A stretch of DNA of 64,000 nucleotides from Planococcus halocryophilus (lineage in GTDB: Bacteria > Bacillota > Bacilli > Bacillales_A > Planococcaceae), in assembly GCF_001687585.2 (NCBI RefSeq), contig NZ_CP016537.2:3320001-3384000 (forward strand). Direction: 5' to 3'. The position numbers were made by a program, and so were the translations under genes. Numbering within the stretch: position 1 is the stretch's first letter; every line of letters begins with the position of its first letter. Below, in pieces: positions 55,949-64,000 of this stretch. Below the pieces are notes generated by a model that worked only from the letters and a program-made list of their open reading frames with translations, searched no databases and was not told the DNA's origin.

Positions 55949-58393
55949 TTAACTAACGTCCACTCTGTTTAATAAACTAGCATTGTAATTATTCGCTAAA
56001 AACTCACCCATGTCATCTCCAGTTAAAGGCTCAGAATATAAATAGCCTTGTACTTCGTTACAACCAATTGACTTTAAATATGCTTCTTGCTCTACCGTTT
56101 CGACTTGCTCTGCAAGTGACAGTAACTTTAAGTTTCTCGCCATGACGATAATGGTATCGATGATGGTTCTTGCTTTTTCGTCATGTTCTATATCTCGTAC
56201 AAGTGAACCATCAATCTTCAAACGATCGATGGAAAAATTTTTCAAATGGTTCAAAGAGCTATAACCTGTACCAAAATCATCCATACTAATCGAAATACCA
56301 AGATGTCTTAACTTATCAAAAATATCTTTTGCATATTCTACGTCTTTGATCGCCAAGCTTTCTGTTATTTCCAAGTCAAGCCGCTCAAGATTGTATCCGG
56401 TCTCTTCGAAAATCTCTTTAATCTTCCCAATAAAATTGTGATGGAAGAATTGTTTAATCGAGACATTGACACTCAAATACAAATTTTCGCACCCTTGTTC
56501 TTGCCAACTTTTCACTTGCTTACTAGATTCGCTTAACACCCATTCGCCTAGTTCAATGATTAACTCACTGTCTTCGACTATCGCAATAAAATCTTCTGGC
56601 TTTATTAAACCTTCTTTCGGATGATTCCATCTCAGTAAAGCTTCTACACCAAACATTTTTCCATTTGCATAGCCTATTTGTGGTTGATAAAAAATCTCGA
56701 ATTGCTTTTCTTTAACTGCTTTTCTTACGTCTGCCTCTAGAGATAGCTGTTTAGGGTTTTTTTCTTTTAAATAATTATGATAAAACTCATACATATTTTT
56801 CCCTTTTTCTTTAGCGCTATACATAGCCGCATCTGCGAACTTCATTAAGTCTTCTCCGACTCGGCTATCTTCAGGATACAAAGCAATCCCAATGCTCCCT
56901 GTTATATAAAACTCTTGATTTTGATTTCCTAGCAGGAAAGGCGTTTGTATTTGAAGCAAAATATCCTCTAATTGCTTTTGAAAATCTTCATGGTCTGAGA
57001 TATCCTGAAAGAGAAAAGTGAATTCATCTCCACCTAATCTTGAAATGACTACGTCTTTGTCCACTAAAGACCGGAAGCGATCGGCTAACACTTGAAGCAA
57101 TTGGTCGCCTATTTGATGCCCTAAAATATCATTCACTAATTTAAAGCGATCCAAATCCAAAAAGCAGACAGCCATTTGTGAGAAAGCCGTTGAAAAAGTA
57201 ATTCTACGGTTTAACTCTTCTACAAAAAATCGTCTATTTGGTAAAAGTGTGAGGGAATCATGATATGCCATATGGTGAATCTTTTCTCTTGCTTCAGCGA
57301 TTTCAGTTATATCTTTTACAAAAACATTTATATGTGTCAGTTCTTCATCTAAAAAGTTTGGGACTAACGTAATTTGCACATCAATATATTTTTTCAACTT
57401 AGTAAGTAACTTAGTTTCAAACATTTGGGAATCACCATTAAAAGCGATTTTCAAAAAACTTAAGAATTCAATTCGTTGATGTTCATCAATTAGTTCACTA
57501 AACGAAGAGTATTCTTTTAGTTCCTCCGGATGGAAACCGGTCATTTCTTTTGTAGCTTCGTTCACTTTATTGATTTCGCCTTTATCATCTACTGAAAATA
57601 TAGCAATTGCTTGGTTTTCAAAGAGTGCTTCATATTGATTCTTATTTTTATAAATAAGCTCTTTTTGTTTTTCGCTATACAGTTCGGAAATAAAACTTGA
57701 AAATAACTCTAGAAACACTAAACCAAATATATTAATCGTCAATGGTAATAAGGTGTTATTAAAGTAAAGCCAGTCATAGATTTCAACATCATGATTATTA
57801 AATAAATCAAAGTTGGAAAATAACGTAATACTTGAAAACAAGGTGTACCGAATACTTGCAAACGCAAGTCCAATTGCCACACTTCCATAAACAATCCATT
57901 TAATATGTATTTTCTCTATTTTACGTAACTGCCGAATAAATCGAAAAGTGGCTATCGCATTCCCTAACAATAAAATGTTCGCACTGATGAATAATAGCAA
58001 ATTCATGTCTAAATTATTTTCAATCATTATTTTTCTAAGATCAATGTAATTGACTAAACTAATACAAAGAGCAAAAATGATAGAGCCGATTAACAACCGT
58101 TGAAATGTAACTTCTTTATAACAAATTGTACTAATCGCTGAATAAACAGCAAAAGAACAAAAAAGAATAATCGATACAATTAACAATAATTTAATCGGTG
58201 TCATAGCACCTATGAAATACGTATTGAGATAAGCAAAACAGATGACAAGCCCTGCAACAAAAGAAGTGATGCGCACTTTATTTTTGTTTTTATCAATGTA
58301 ATCAATTTTCATGATAATACTAACGCCTATTAAAGCAGCTATACTGGCTACTACAATTGACAGCATGTAATCATTAAGCAAAAAATAATCCAT
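55949..58393 (-). CDS. Membrane PAS-GGDEF-EAL cyclic-di-GMP protein
   Basis: An 814-residue membrane protein. About seven hydrophobic segments occupy residues 1-240, followed by a PAS domain (NQYEALFENQAIAIFSVDDKGE), GGDEF (FLDLDRFKLVNDILGH; active-site RLGGDEF) and EAL. The EAL domain keeps its known catalytic set: GVEALLRW, SVNVS, LEITES, MDDFGTGYSSL, RLKIDGS and LAEQVET. The GGDEF domain has no RxxD inhibitory site. Both activities may be possible; phosphodiesterase activity is best supported. It stands alone. Confidence 0.92.
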   Translation of the reverse strand: MDYFLLNDYMLSIVVASIAALIGVSIIMKIDYIDKNKNKVRITSFVAGLVICFAYLNTYFIGAMTPIKLLLIVSIILFCSFAVYSAISTICYKEVTFQRLLIGSIIFALCISLVNYIDLRKIMIENNLDMNLLLFISANILLLGNAIATFRFIRQLRKIEKIHIKWIVYGSVAIGLAFASIRYTLFSSITLFSNFDLFNNHDVEIYDWLYFNNTLLPLTINIFGLVFLELFSSFISELYSEKQKELIYKNKNQYEALFENQAIAIFSVDDKGEINKVNEATKEMTGFHPEELKEYSSFSELIDEHQRIEFLSFLKIAFNGDSQMFETKLLTKLKKYIDVQITLVPNFLDEELTHINVFVKDITEIAEAREKIHHMAYHDSLTLLPNRRFFVEELNRRITFSTAFSQMAVCFLDLDRFKLVNDILGHQIGDQLLQVLADRFRSLVDKDVVISRLGGDEFTFLFQDISDHEDFQKQLEDILLQIQTPFLLGNQNQEFYITGSIGIALYPEDSRVGEDLMKFADAAMYSAKEKGKNMYEFYHNYLKEKNPKQLSLEADVRKAVKEKQFEIFYQPQIGYANGKMFGVEALLRWNHPKEGLIKPEDFIAIVEDSELIIELGEWVLSESSKQVKSWQEQGCENLYLSVNVSIKQFFHHNFIGKIKEIFEETGYNLERLDLEITESLAIKDVEYAKDIFDKLRHLGISISMDDFGTGYSSLNHLKNFSIDRLKIDGSLVRDIEHDEKARTIIDTIIVMARNLKLLSLAEQVETVEQEAYLKSIGCNEVQGYLYSEPLTGDDMGEFLANNYNASLLNRVDVS

Positions 58394-58623
58394 AGTTAAA
58401 CCTCTTTCCTATCGAATTACACATGCCAAAACAGATGAACTTTTCACCCAAAAGACTTTTATCCTACTTTATATTCAAAAATACCCAACTCATAATCCCC
58501 TTCAATACATTATGCTCATTTAATGTATAGTATAAAGTAAAACTAATGAACTAAATTATATCCATAATACAGGTATATCAACCAAATCTCAATAGAAAAT
58601 TTCGATAATTCAGCAAAAAATAA
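58394..58623. other. Intergenic stretch upstream of the GGDEF-EAL gene
   Basis: With the adjoining terminator this makes a gap of about 365 bp. It should hold the promoter of the GGDEF-EAL gene; I see no ORF, repeat or clear operator. Confidence 0.4.
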
Positions 58624-58670
58624 GACATCTGTACAACTTTGAATAATGCGTTCAAAGTTGTACAGATGTC
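58624..58670 (-). terminator. Terminator of the beta-glucoside operon
   Basis: A perfect 20-bp inverted repeat (GACATCTGTACAACTTTGAA and its complement, 7-nt loop) followed on the minus strand by TTATTTTTT, about 90 bp after the beta-glucosidase stop codon. Confidence 0.9.
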
Positions 58671-58758
58671 TTTACTTCTATCCATATTATTTTAGGGAAA
58701 TATGTAAGCCAGTTTTTGAATACAAAATCCCCTAAAACTGTCCATAAAAGAGGCGATT

Positions 58759-60108
58759 TTAGTAGAACATATCAAACCAGCCATTACTTATCGTTTGTTT
58801 ATACCAGTAGTAACTATCTTTTTTCGTTCTTTCTAATGTGTTGAAATCAACGTGAATGATGCCAAAACGTTTATCATAACCTTCAGCCCATTCGAAGTTA
58901 TCTAGAAGTGACCAAGTTAAATACCCTTTAATATTCACGCCATAATCGATACTTCTCTTTAAAGCAGTTAAATGCTGCTTTAAGTACTCAATTCTTCTTT
59001 GATCTCGTACTCTTCCATTTTCCACTTCGTCATTATAGCAAGCGCCATTTTCTGTTATGTAAATCGGAACAGCACCATATTGATCTTTTATTTTGGTTAA
59101 CACACGATAGAAACCTTCAGGGTATATAAACCAATCAAAATCTGTTTTCTCAAATCCGATATCAATTCTTTCTAAATCAAACAAATCTTCATCTTTTTTA
59201 TATCTTCCTACACTGCCTGTATAATAATTGATCCCTAAGAAATCAATAGGTTGGTTGATAATTTCCATGTCGCCTTCTTCAATTTGAAGCGTGACACCTT
59301 TTTTCTCGAACCAATCAATCATAAACTTCGGGTAACTTCCTTTAAATACTGGGTCAAAAAACCATTCCATTAAGAATCCCATACCTCTGTTACAAGCATC
59401 AATATCTTCTTGCTTGTTGCTAAAAGGTTCAAGCCACTCAACGTTAGGTGCATAGCCAATACCGCCTTCAATCGCTGATTCTCTAAATCGAGTAACTGCC
59501 TTTCCATGCGCTAGCAATAAATGATGAGAAATAGTGGTTGCCAGTTGAAGATCTTGCTTACCAGGTGCATGTATGCCAATAAAGTTAGATAAGAAAGACA
59601 CACACCAAGGTTCGTTTATCGTTATCCAATTTTTAATCTTGCCATTAAACTCTTTGAACATCAGTTCAGCATAGTCAGCAAAGGCATCTACTGTTTCTCG
59701 GTTGCCCCAGCCGCCAGTATCTTGTAAAGTTTGTGGCAAATCCCAGTGATAAAGCGTACACATAGGCTCTATACCATTTGCTAGTAAGGCATCAACAAAG
59801 TTATGGTAAAACTCTAATCCCTTTTGGTTTATTTCACCAGAACCATCAGGGAAAATACGTGGCCATGAAACAGAAAATCGATACGTATCAATGCCCAATT
59901 CTTTCATCAACTGAATATCTTCTTCGTAACGATGATAACTATCAATTGCCACATCCCCATTGTCTCCATTTAATACTTTACCTGGTGTGTGTGAAAATGT
60001 ATCCCAAATCGATAGACCTTTCCCATCTTTAAAAGCAGCACCTTCTATTTGATAAGCAGCTGTTGCAGCTCCCCATTTCATGTCTTTTGGAAATTCCATA
60101 ATTGCCAT
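58759..60108 (-). CDS. GH1 beta-glucosidase
   Basis: Cytoplasmic glycoside hydrolase family 1 enzyme, 449 residues. The acid/base Glu166 is in WITINEPW and the nucleophile Glu353 in YITENGA. The motif DNFEWAEGY near the C-terminus is that of enzymes acting on unphosphorylated beta-glucosides; phospho-beta-glucosidases differ there. This agrees with uptake by the adjacent ABC transporter rather than a PTS. ATG at 60108 (MAIMEFP) follows GGAGGT by 7 nt. Last gene of the operon, 47 bp after lacI. Confidence 0.93.
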   Translation of the reverse strand: MAIMEFPKDMKWGAATAAYQIEGAAFKDGKGLSIWDTFSHTPGKVLNGDNGDVAIDSYHRYEEDIQLMKELGIDTYRFSVSWPRIFPDGSGEINQKGLEFYHNFVDALLANGIEPMCTLYHWDLPQTLQDTGGWGNRETVDAFADYAELMFKEFNGKIKNWITINEPWCVSFLSNFIGIHAPGKQDLQLATTISHHLLLAHGKAVTRFRESAIEGGIGYAPNVEWLEPFSNKQEDIDACNRGMGFLMEWFFDPVFKGSYPKFMIDWFEKKGVTLQIEEGDMEIINQPIDFLGINYYTGSVGRYKKDEDLFDLERIDIGFEKTDFDWFIYPEGFYRVLTKIKDQYGAVPIYITENGACYNDEVENGRVRDQRRIEYLKQHLTALKRSIDYGVNIKGYLTWSLLDNFEWAEGYDKRFGIIHVDFNTLERTKKDSYYWYKQTISNGWFDMFY

Positions 60109-60155
60109 TTTTACTACCTCCAATAACCAGAATTTGCGAATCCATCTCGTCCTTT

Positions 60156-61193
60156 TTAGCTTGTAATTTTGTTTTTATTGATCAAACTGCCACAAGATTC
60201 TCTTACAATTAGCTCTGAATCAATAAAGACTGGCTGTAATTCTGCTTTGCCATTGATCAAGTCATTTAGCATATAGGCAGCGAGTTTGCCTAATCTTTCT
60301 TTGTCTTGTTTAACCGTTGAGAGAGTAGGGGCGCTATAGCGACAAGCATCAATATCATCACACCCCACAAGGCGAATATCTTCAGGCACCTTTAGTCCAG
60401 CTTCCTTGATCGCCATTAATGCGCCGAATGCCATCATATCGGACGCCGCGAAAACTGCTTCCGGACGCTTGGGTGCTTGCAAGATTTTTTTCATAGCGGT
60501 GTATCCACTATCCTCATAATAATCGCCGTATTCAACCCACTCTTCTCTTACTTCAAGACCAAATTGATTCATCGCCTGTAAATAGCCTTGTCCTCTTAAT
60601 TTGGTTACTTCAGAGTCCTGTTGTCCACCTATAAAACCAATATTTCTTACAGAACTTAAGTAGAGGTGTTGAACAACTTTACTAGCTAACGTAATGTTGT
60701 CCGTCATCACATAACTTGAATGCGGACCATCTAACACTAGGTCAATTCCTATGCAGGGAATTTCGCTATTAACCAACTCATAAATCGAGTCTTCAATTTC
60801 TTCTCCTGTAATAATAATGCAACCATCTACATGGAAATGTTTACAGCGGGCCAAGTAACTGCCATTATCTTGAGAGAAATTTTCATTTGAAAACATCAGT
60901 ATGTCAAAGCCTAATTGGCCAATGTTCTTTTTAAATGCAGTAACAACTTCTGTAAAAAAAGGATGTGTAAATTCAACATTTACTTTTCCAGCGTAAATCA
61001 AGCCAATCAAATTGGATTTTTTTGTTGCGAGCGATTTAGCTGAAAAATTCGGCTGATATCCTGTTTGCTTTATAATATCCAATACTTTTTTCTTCGTGGC
61101 CTCGTTAACGCCATGATAGTTGTTTATTGCTTTGGATACAGTAGCCGGTGATACACCAGCCATTTTTGCGATATCTTTTATTTTTAAACTCAT
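60156..61193 (-). CDS. LacI-family transcriptional regulator
   Basis: A 345-residue repressor. The N-terminal helix-turn-helix and hinge are IKDIAKMAGVSPATVSKAINNYHGV, followed by a periplasmic-binding-like effector domain (IGLIYAGKVNVEFTHPFFTEV; VGCDDIDACRYSAPTLSTVKQD). ATG at 61193 (MSLKIKD) follows GAGGGAG; the longer frame to 61241 is upstream of that site. It lies between the permease genes and the beta-glucosidase gene and probably senses the imported beta-glucoside. Confidence 0.94.
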   Translation of the reverse strand: MSLKIKDIAKMAGVSPATVSKAINNYHGVNEATKKKVLDIIKQTGYQPNFSAKSLATKKSNLIGLIYAGKVNVEFTHPFFTEVVTAFKKNIGQLGFDILMFSNENFSQDNGSYLARCKHFHVDGCIIITGEEIEDSIYELVNSEIPCIGIDLVLDGPHSSYVMTDNITLASKVVQHLYLSSVRNIGFIGGQQDSEVTKLRGQGYLQAMNQFGLEVREEWVEYGDYYEDSGYTAMKKILQAPKRPEAVFAASDMMAFGALMAIKEAGLKVPEDIRLVGCDDIDACRYSAPTLSTVKQDKERLGKLAAYMLNDLINGKAELQPVFIDSELIVRESCGSLINKNKITS

Positions 61194-61288
61194 TTGTACT
61201 CCCTCTTTTGCTCCTATAGTAAAGATTCTTATCATTATCATAATGAATCAATGAGTATTAAAGTAGTTTTAGAAACCAAAAGATGTGA

Positions 61289-62131
61289 TTATTTAACTGA
61301 ACCTTCTGCAATACTCGAGATAAACAAACGGTTAAACAATAAGAAGATAATGATTAATGGTACAGTTGCCCAAAATACGCCAGATAAGATCATTCCAAAG
61401 TCAACATTAAACGTATTGCTCAAAGAAGCTAACGCTACTTGGATTGTATAATTTTCTGGATCTCTTAAAATTGTAAACTGCCATAAGAACTCGCCCCATA
61501 CAGCTGTAAAAACAATAATCCCAAGCGTTGCAAAGGCTGGCAATATGATTGGCAGAACGATACTTCTGTAGATTTTAAAATTCGAGCAGCCATCTAATTT
61601 TGCGGCTTCTATCAACTCATCAGGTACAGAATCACTTACATATTGTCTCATCAGAAAAATTCCTAATGGATTCAAAAAGAACAAAATCATAACACCTGAC
61701 AAGGTATCAAGTAATCCCGCTTTCGCAATTAGAAAATATTGTGGGATCAATCCAAGTTGAGGTGGAATAATCATGGTCAACAAGATCGTAATAAAGAGAA
61801 AGTTTTTAGCTGGGAAATGAAATTTCGCAAAAGCAAATCCTGCGAGTGAACTGATAAATAACACGACGAGGGTGACAATCGTACATAGCAAGAACGATGT
61901 CCATAATGCCCCGAAAAAATCAATTTGAAGAAGAACTTTTTGAAAGTTTTCGACTAGCAAGTTTCCGGGTGTAATCGTAGGTGGAATTGAGTTATACGCC
62001 GAACTTGTTTGAGTTGCCATAACAAACATCCAATAAAACGGGAAAAGAGAAAGGGCAGAAGCAAGAGTCAAAAATAAATAAACAAACACTTTACCCATAG
62101 ATGGTTTTCTTTTTTTAGCTGCTGTATTCAT
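61289..62131 (-). CDS. ABC sugar transporter permease, MalG type
   Basis: A 280-residue inner-membrane subunit of a carbohydrate ABC importer. Six membrane segments; the EAA loop is ELIEAAKLDGCSNFKIYRSIVLPIILPA. AAGGAGGGG precedes ATG at 62131. It begins 4 bp after the stop codon of the MalF-type gene. No ATPase gene lies in this cluster, so a shared MsmX-type ATPase is likely. Confidence 0.93.
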   Translation of the reverse strand: MNTAAKKRKPSMGKVFVYLFLTLASALSLFPFYWMFVMATQTSSAYNSIPPTITPGNLLVENFQKVLLQIDFFGALWTSFLLCTIVTLVVLFISSLAGFAFAKFHFPAKNFLFITILLTMIIPPQLGLIPQYFLIAKAGLLDTLSGVMILFFLNPLGIFLMRQYVSDSVPDELIEAAKLDGCSNFKIYRSIVLPIILPAFATLGIIVFTAVWGEFLWQFTILRDPENYTIQVALASLSNTFNVDFGMILSGVFWATVPLIIIFLLFNRLFISSIAEGSVK

Positions 62132-62135
62132 TTGC

Positions 62136-63077
62136 CTAGCCCCTCCTTCTCTTTTTGCCAATTCCAGATGTTAAGTACGTATTAATTGCAGCGAAAATGA
62201 TGATGACCACTAGTAAGATAATCGCTGTTGCAGAAGCTGTTCCAAACGATTGAAGTTTGAATGCGTCACGGTATAGGTACATTACAACCGTCATCGCTTC
62301 GTCTCTCGTAAAGGCTGATGCTCCTAAAAATACCGTTGGTTCAGAAAACAGTTGGAGTGCACCGACGGTTGAAAAGAAAACAGTTAAAAGAATGAACGGC
62401 TTCAGCAAAGGCAAGGTAATGTGGATCACCTGTTGGAATTTACTGGCACCATCAATTGTTGCAGCTTCGTAGACATCATTTGGAATACTTTGAATACCAG
62501 CTAGATAAATAATCGTGTTGTATCCAACCCATCTCCAAAATACCATGATCGATATGGCTATCTTTGTTCCCCACTCTGAAGTTCCCCAGCTTACTGGATC
62601 AGCGCCGAACAATCCAAGCACGTAATTTGCCAATGAAGACTGGTGGTCACTGAAAATAACACTAAAGATCAAGGCAACCGCAACCATTGATGTAATGTAA
62701 GGCATAAAGATTGTAACTCTGAAAAAACTTCTGAAACGGAGAAATGCTACATTTAACAAAATTGCTAAAATGATACCGATCACAATCTGTGGAGCAGTAC
62801 CGATTAAACCGATAACAATTGTATTATAGAGTGATTTCCAAAAAAGAGGATCTTCCAATACAATTTTGAAGTTGTTTAGTCCAACAAAGCTCATTTCCCC
62901 TAGGCCATTCCACTTTTGGAAAGCCAAATAGAAACTAAAAAGTGCTGGATAAAGACCAATAACGCCGAAGATGATGAAGAATGGTGCGATATATAAGTAC
63001 GCGGACACTCGGTCTTTCTTGCTTTCAGATAAATTCTTTTTCTTGCCTTTTTTCCCTTTTTGATAAGTAGAGTCCAT
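62136..63077 (-). CDS. ABC sugar transporter permease, MalF type
   Basis: A 313-residue inner-membrane subunit. After a lysine-rich start come about six membrane segments and the EAA loop DVYEAATIDGASKFQQVIHITLPLLKP. ATG at 63077 follows GGGGAG by 5 nt; the GTG at 63083 overlaps that site. Separated from the binding-protein gene by a stem-loop. Confidence 0.93.
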   Translation of the reverse strand: MDSTYQKGKKGKKKNLSESKKDRVSAYLYIAPFFIIFGVIGLYPALFSFYLAFQKWNGLGEMSFVGLNNFKIVLEDPLFWKSLYNTIVIGLIGTAPQIVIGIILAILLNVAFLRFRSFFRVTIFMPYITSMVAVALIFSVIFSDHQSSLANYVLGLFGADPVSWGTSEWGTKIAISIMVFWRWVGYNTIIYLAGIQSIPNDVYEAATIDGASKFQQVIHITLPLLKPFILLTVFFSTVGALQLFSEPTVFLGASAFTRDEAMTVVMYLYRDAFKLQSFGTASATAIILLVVIIIFAAINTYLTSGIGKKRRRG

Positions 63078-63108
63078 TTTCACTCCCCGTTTCCGCTAAA
63101 AATAATAA

Positions 63109-63138
63109 GGATATGGCTTCCGCGAGGTCACCATATCC
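63109..63138 (-). terminator. Attenuating stem-loop between binding protein and permeases
   Basis: GGATATGG and CCATATCC pair around a 14-nt loop, followed on the minus strand by a T-rich stretch. Such hairpins commonly give more binding protein than permease. Confidence 0.65.
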
Positions 63139-63166
63139 ATTAACAAGTTTGTTTTGCTTATGACTT

Positions 63167-64000
63167 TTAACGATTTACTAGATCTTGTGCACGTTTAACA
63201 GCTTCGTCCCACTCTTTTTCAGGGTCTGCTCCGTTTTGTACGTTTTTCAAAGCCGTTAGTATTTCGTTGTTTACAGGGAAGTATTTTACGCCTTTGTAGA
63301 CAGCTGTATCGATATCTTGTGCAGCTTCAGCAAATACTGATGATGTTACTTGACCACCGAAGAATTCATCTTCGTTCGACTTGAATTCGTCCATTTCATA
63401 AACAGCTGGAGATGATGGGAACAAGCCTTTGCTTTGGAATGATTCTAATTGGTTTTCAGCAGAAACTAACCATTCAGCAAAGTCATATGCTTCTTGTGCA
63501 TGATCTGTTTCGTTTGGAATCGCAAGGTACGACCCACCCCAGTTTGCTGCGAACTCAGTAGGAAGTGTAGCAACTTTCCATTTACCTACAGCATCAGGTG
63601 CATTTCCTTCCATCCAGCCTTTTAACCAACCTGCTCCTAACTCAACTGCAAATTCACCGTTGTTAACTGCATTTGCCCATTCAGGTGACCACATATCAAA
63701 TTCTCCTACAACTCCAGCTTCGTTAAGTTCAACTGCGTAGTCGTATGCTTTTTTAACGTCGTTATCTCCTTCAGTGATCAACAATTCGCCTTCAGGATTC
63801 AAATACGTTTGTTCTGAAGCATCTAAGTAAGCTCTAAAAGCCATTTCGATACTATCAACAAAAGGTTTTCCAGTTTCCGCTAAAACTTTCTCTCCAGCTT
63901 CTTTAAACGCTTCTGGAGAATTAATTAACGCTTCTACCTCTGAAGGGTCTGTCGGTAATCCAGCTGCCTCAAATACATCCGTACGGTAGTACAATGCTTT
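63167..64000 (-). CDS. ABC sugar-binding protein, partial (C-terminal part)
   Basis: Binding protein of the carbohydrate importer (SBP family 1). About 277 C-terminal residues are present, reading in from the window edge (KALYYRTDVFEAAGLPTDPSE), with the family block WGGSYLAIPNETDHAQEAYDFAEWLVS and the C-terminal AAQDIDTAVYKGVKYFPVNNEIL. The signal peptide lies outside the window. The gene is first in the operon with the two permeases, lacI and GH1 enzyme, so a beta-glucoside such as cellobiose is the likely ligand. Confidence 0.93.
   Translation of the reverse strand, partial: KALYYRTDVFEAAGLPTDPSEVEALINSPEAFKEAGEKVLAETGKPFVDSIEMAFRAYLDASEQTYLNPEGELLITEGDNDVKKAYDYAVELNEAGVVGEFDMWSPEWANAVNNGEFAVELGAGWLKGWMEGNAPDAVGKWKVATLPTEFAANWGGSYLAIPNETDHAQEAYDFAEWLVSAENQLESFQSKGLFPSSPAVYEMDEFKSNEDEFFGGQVTSSVFAEAAQDIDTAVYKGVKYFPVNNEILTALKNVQNGADPEKEWDEAVKRAQDLVNR

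Overview
The window reads as a chromosomal segment of a low-GC Gram-positive bacterium (Bacillota, Bacillales). Strong GGAGG-type ribosome binding sites, a GlcT/RAT-controlled ptsG, a cre-like site, PerR-like boxes before peroxide genes, lipoprotein signal peptides and a YesM/YesN-type two-component system all point that way. A Planococcaceae-like host is a guess from overall gene content only. No rRNA, tRNA, CRISPR array, transposase or phage gene was seen.

Region 1 (1-12.5 kb, minus strand) is a sugar-acid catabolic island. It holds a TRAP transporter (DctP apart from DctQM), a DgoD-type galactonate dehydratase, an IlvD/Edd-type dehydratase, KDG kinase, KDPG aldolase, a DapA-family aldolase/dehydratase, RpiA, a degenerate HPr-like protein and a wrecked 6-phosphogluconate dehydrogenase gene. 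Two good promoters each carry a related TAGAAC-type dyad just downstream, suggesting one local repressor whose gene is not in the window.

Region 2 (12.9-26 kb) is central carbon and PTS metabolism: a CDF cation transporter, a HAD phosphatase, glcT-RAT-ptsG, an ECF S component, malate:quinone oxidoreductase, and a mannitol operon mtlA(CBA fusion)-mtlR-mtlD with a promoter, cre-like site and candidate activator site.

Region 3 (26-46 kb) is the most unusual part. Around one dipeptide-type ABC transporter (two permeases, two ATPases, two separate binding lipoproteins) sit a membrane sensor kinase with an AraC-type response regulator, an NCS1 nucleobase-type permease, a symporter gene broken by one stop codon, three diverged cytosine-deaminase-like amidohydrolases, two AtzA/TrzN-like amidohydrolases and an ankyrin-TPR protein. 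I read it as an uptake and hydrolysis locus for unknown nitrogen compounds, probably N-heterocycles; the substrate cannot be named from sequence.

Region 4 (46-58.4 kb) holds ahpCF with a PerR-like box, an HxlR regulator divergent from a VOC protein, a GGDEF protein with inhibitory site, an rsbQ remnant, an MDR oxidoreductase, a lipoprotein pseudogene, katG with a dyad over its -10 box, and a PAS-GGDEF-EAL membrane protein. Region 5 (58.6-64 kb) is a beta-glucoside operon, transcribed leftward: ABC sugar-binding protein (cut by the window edge), two permeases, a LacI regulator and a GH1 beta-glucosidase. Four genes in the window are visibly broken, which suggests ongoing gene loss.
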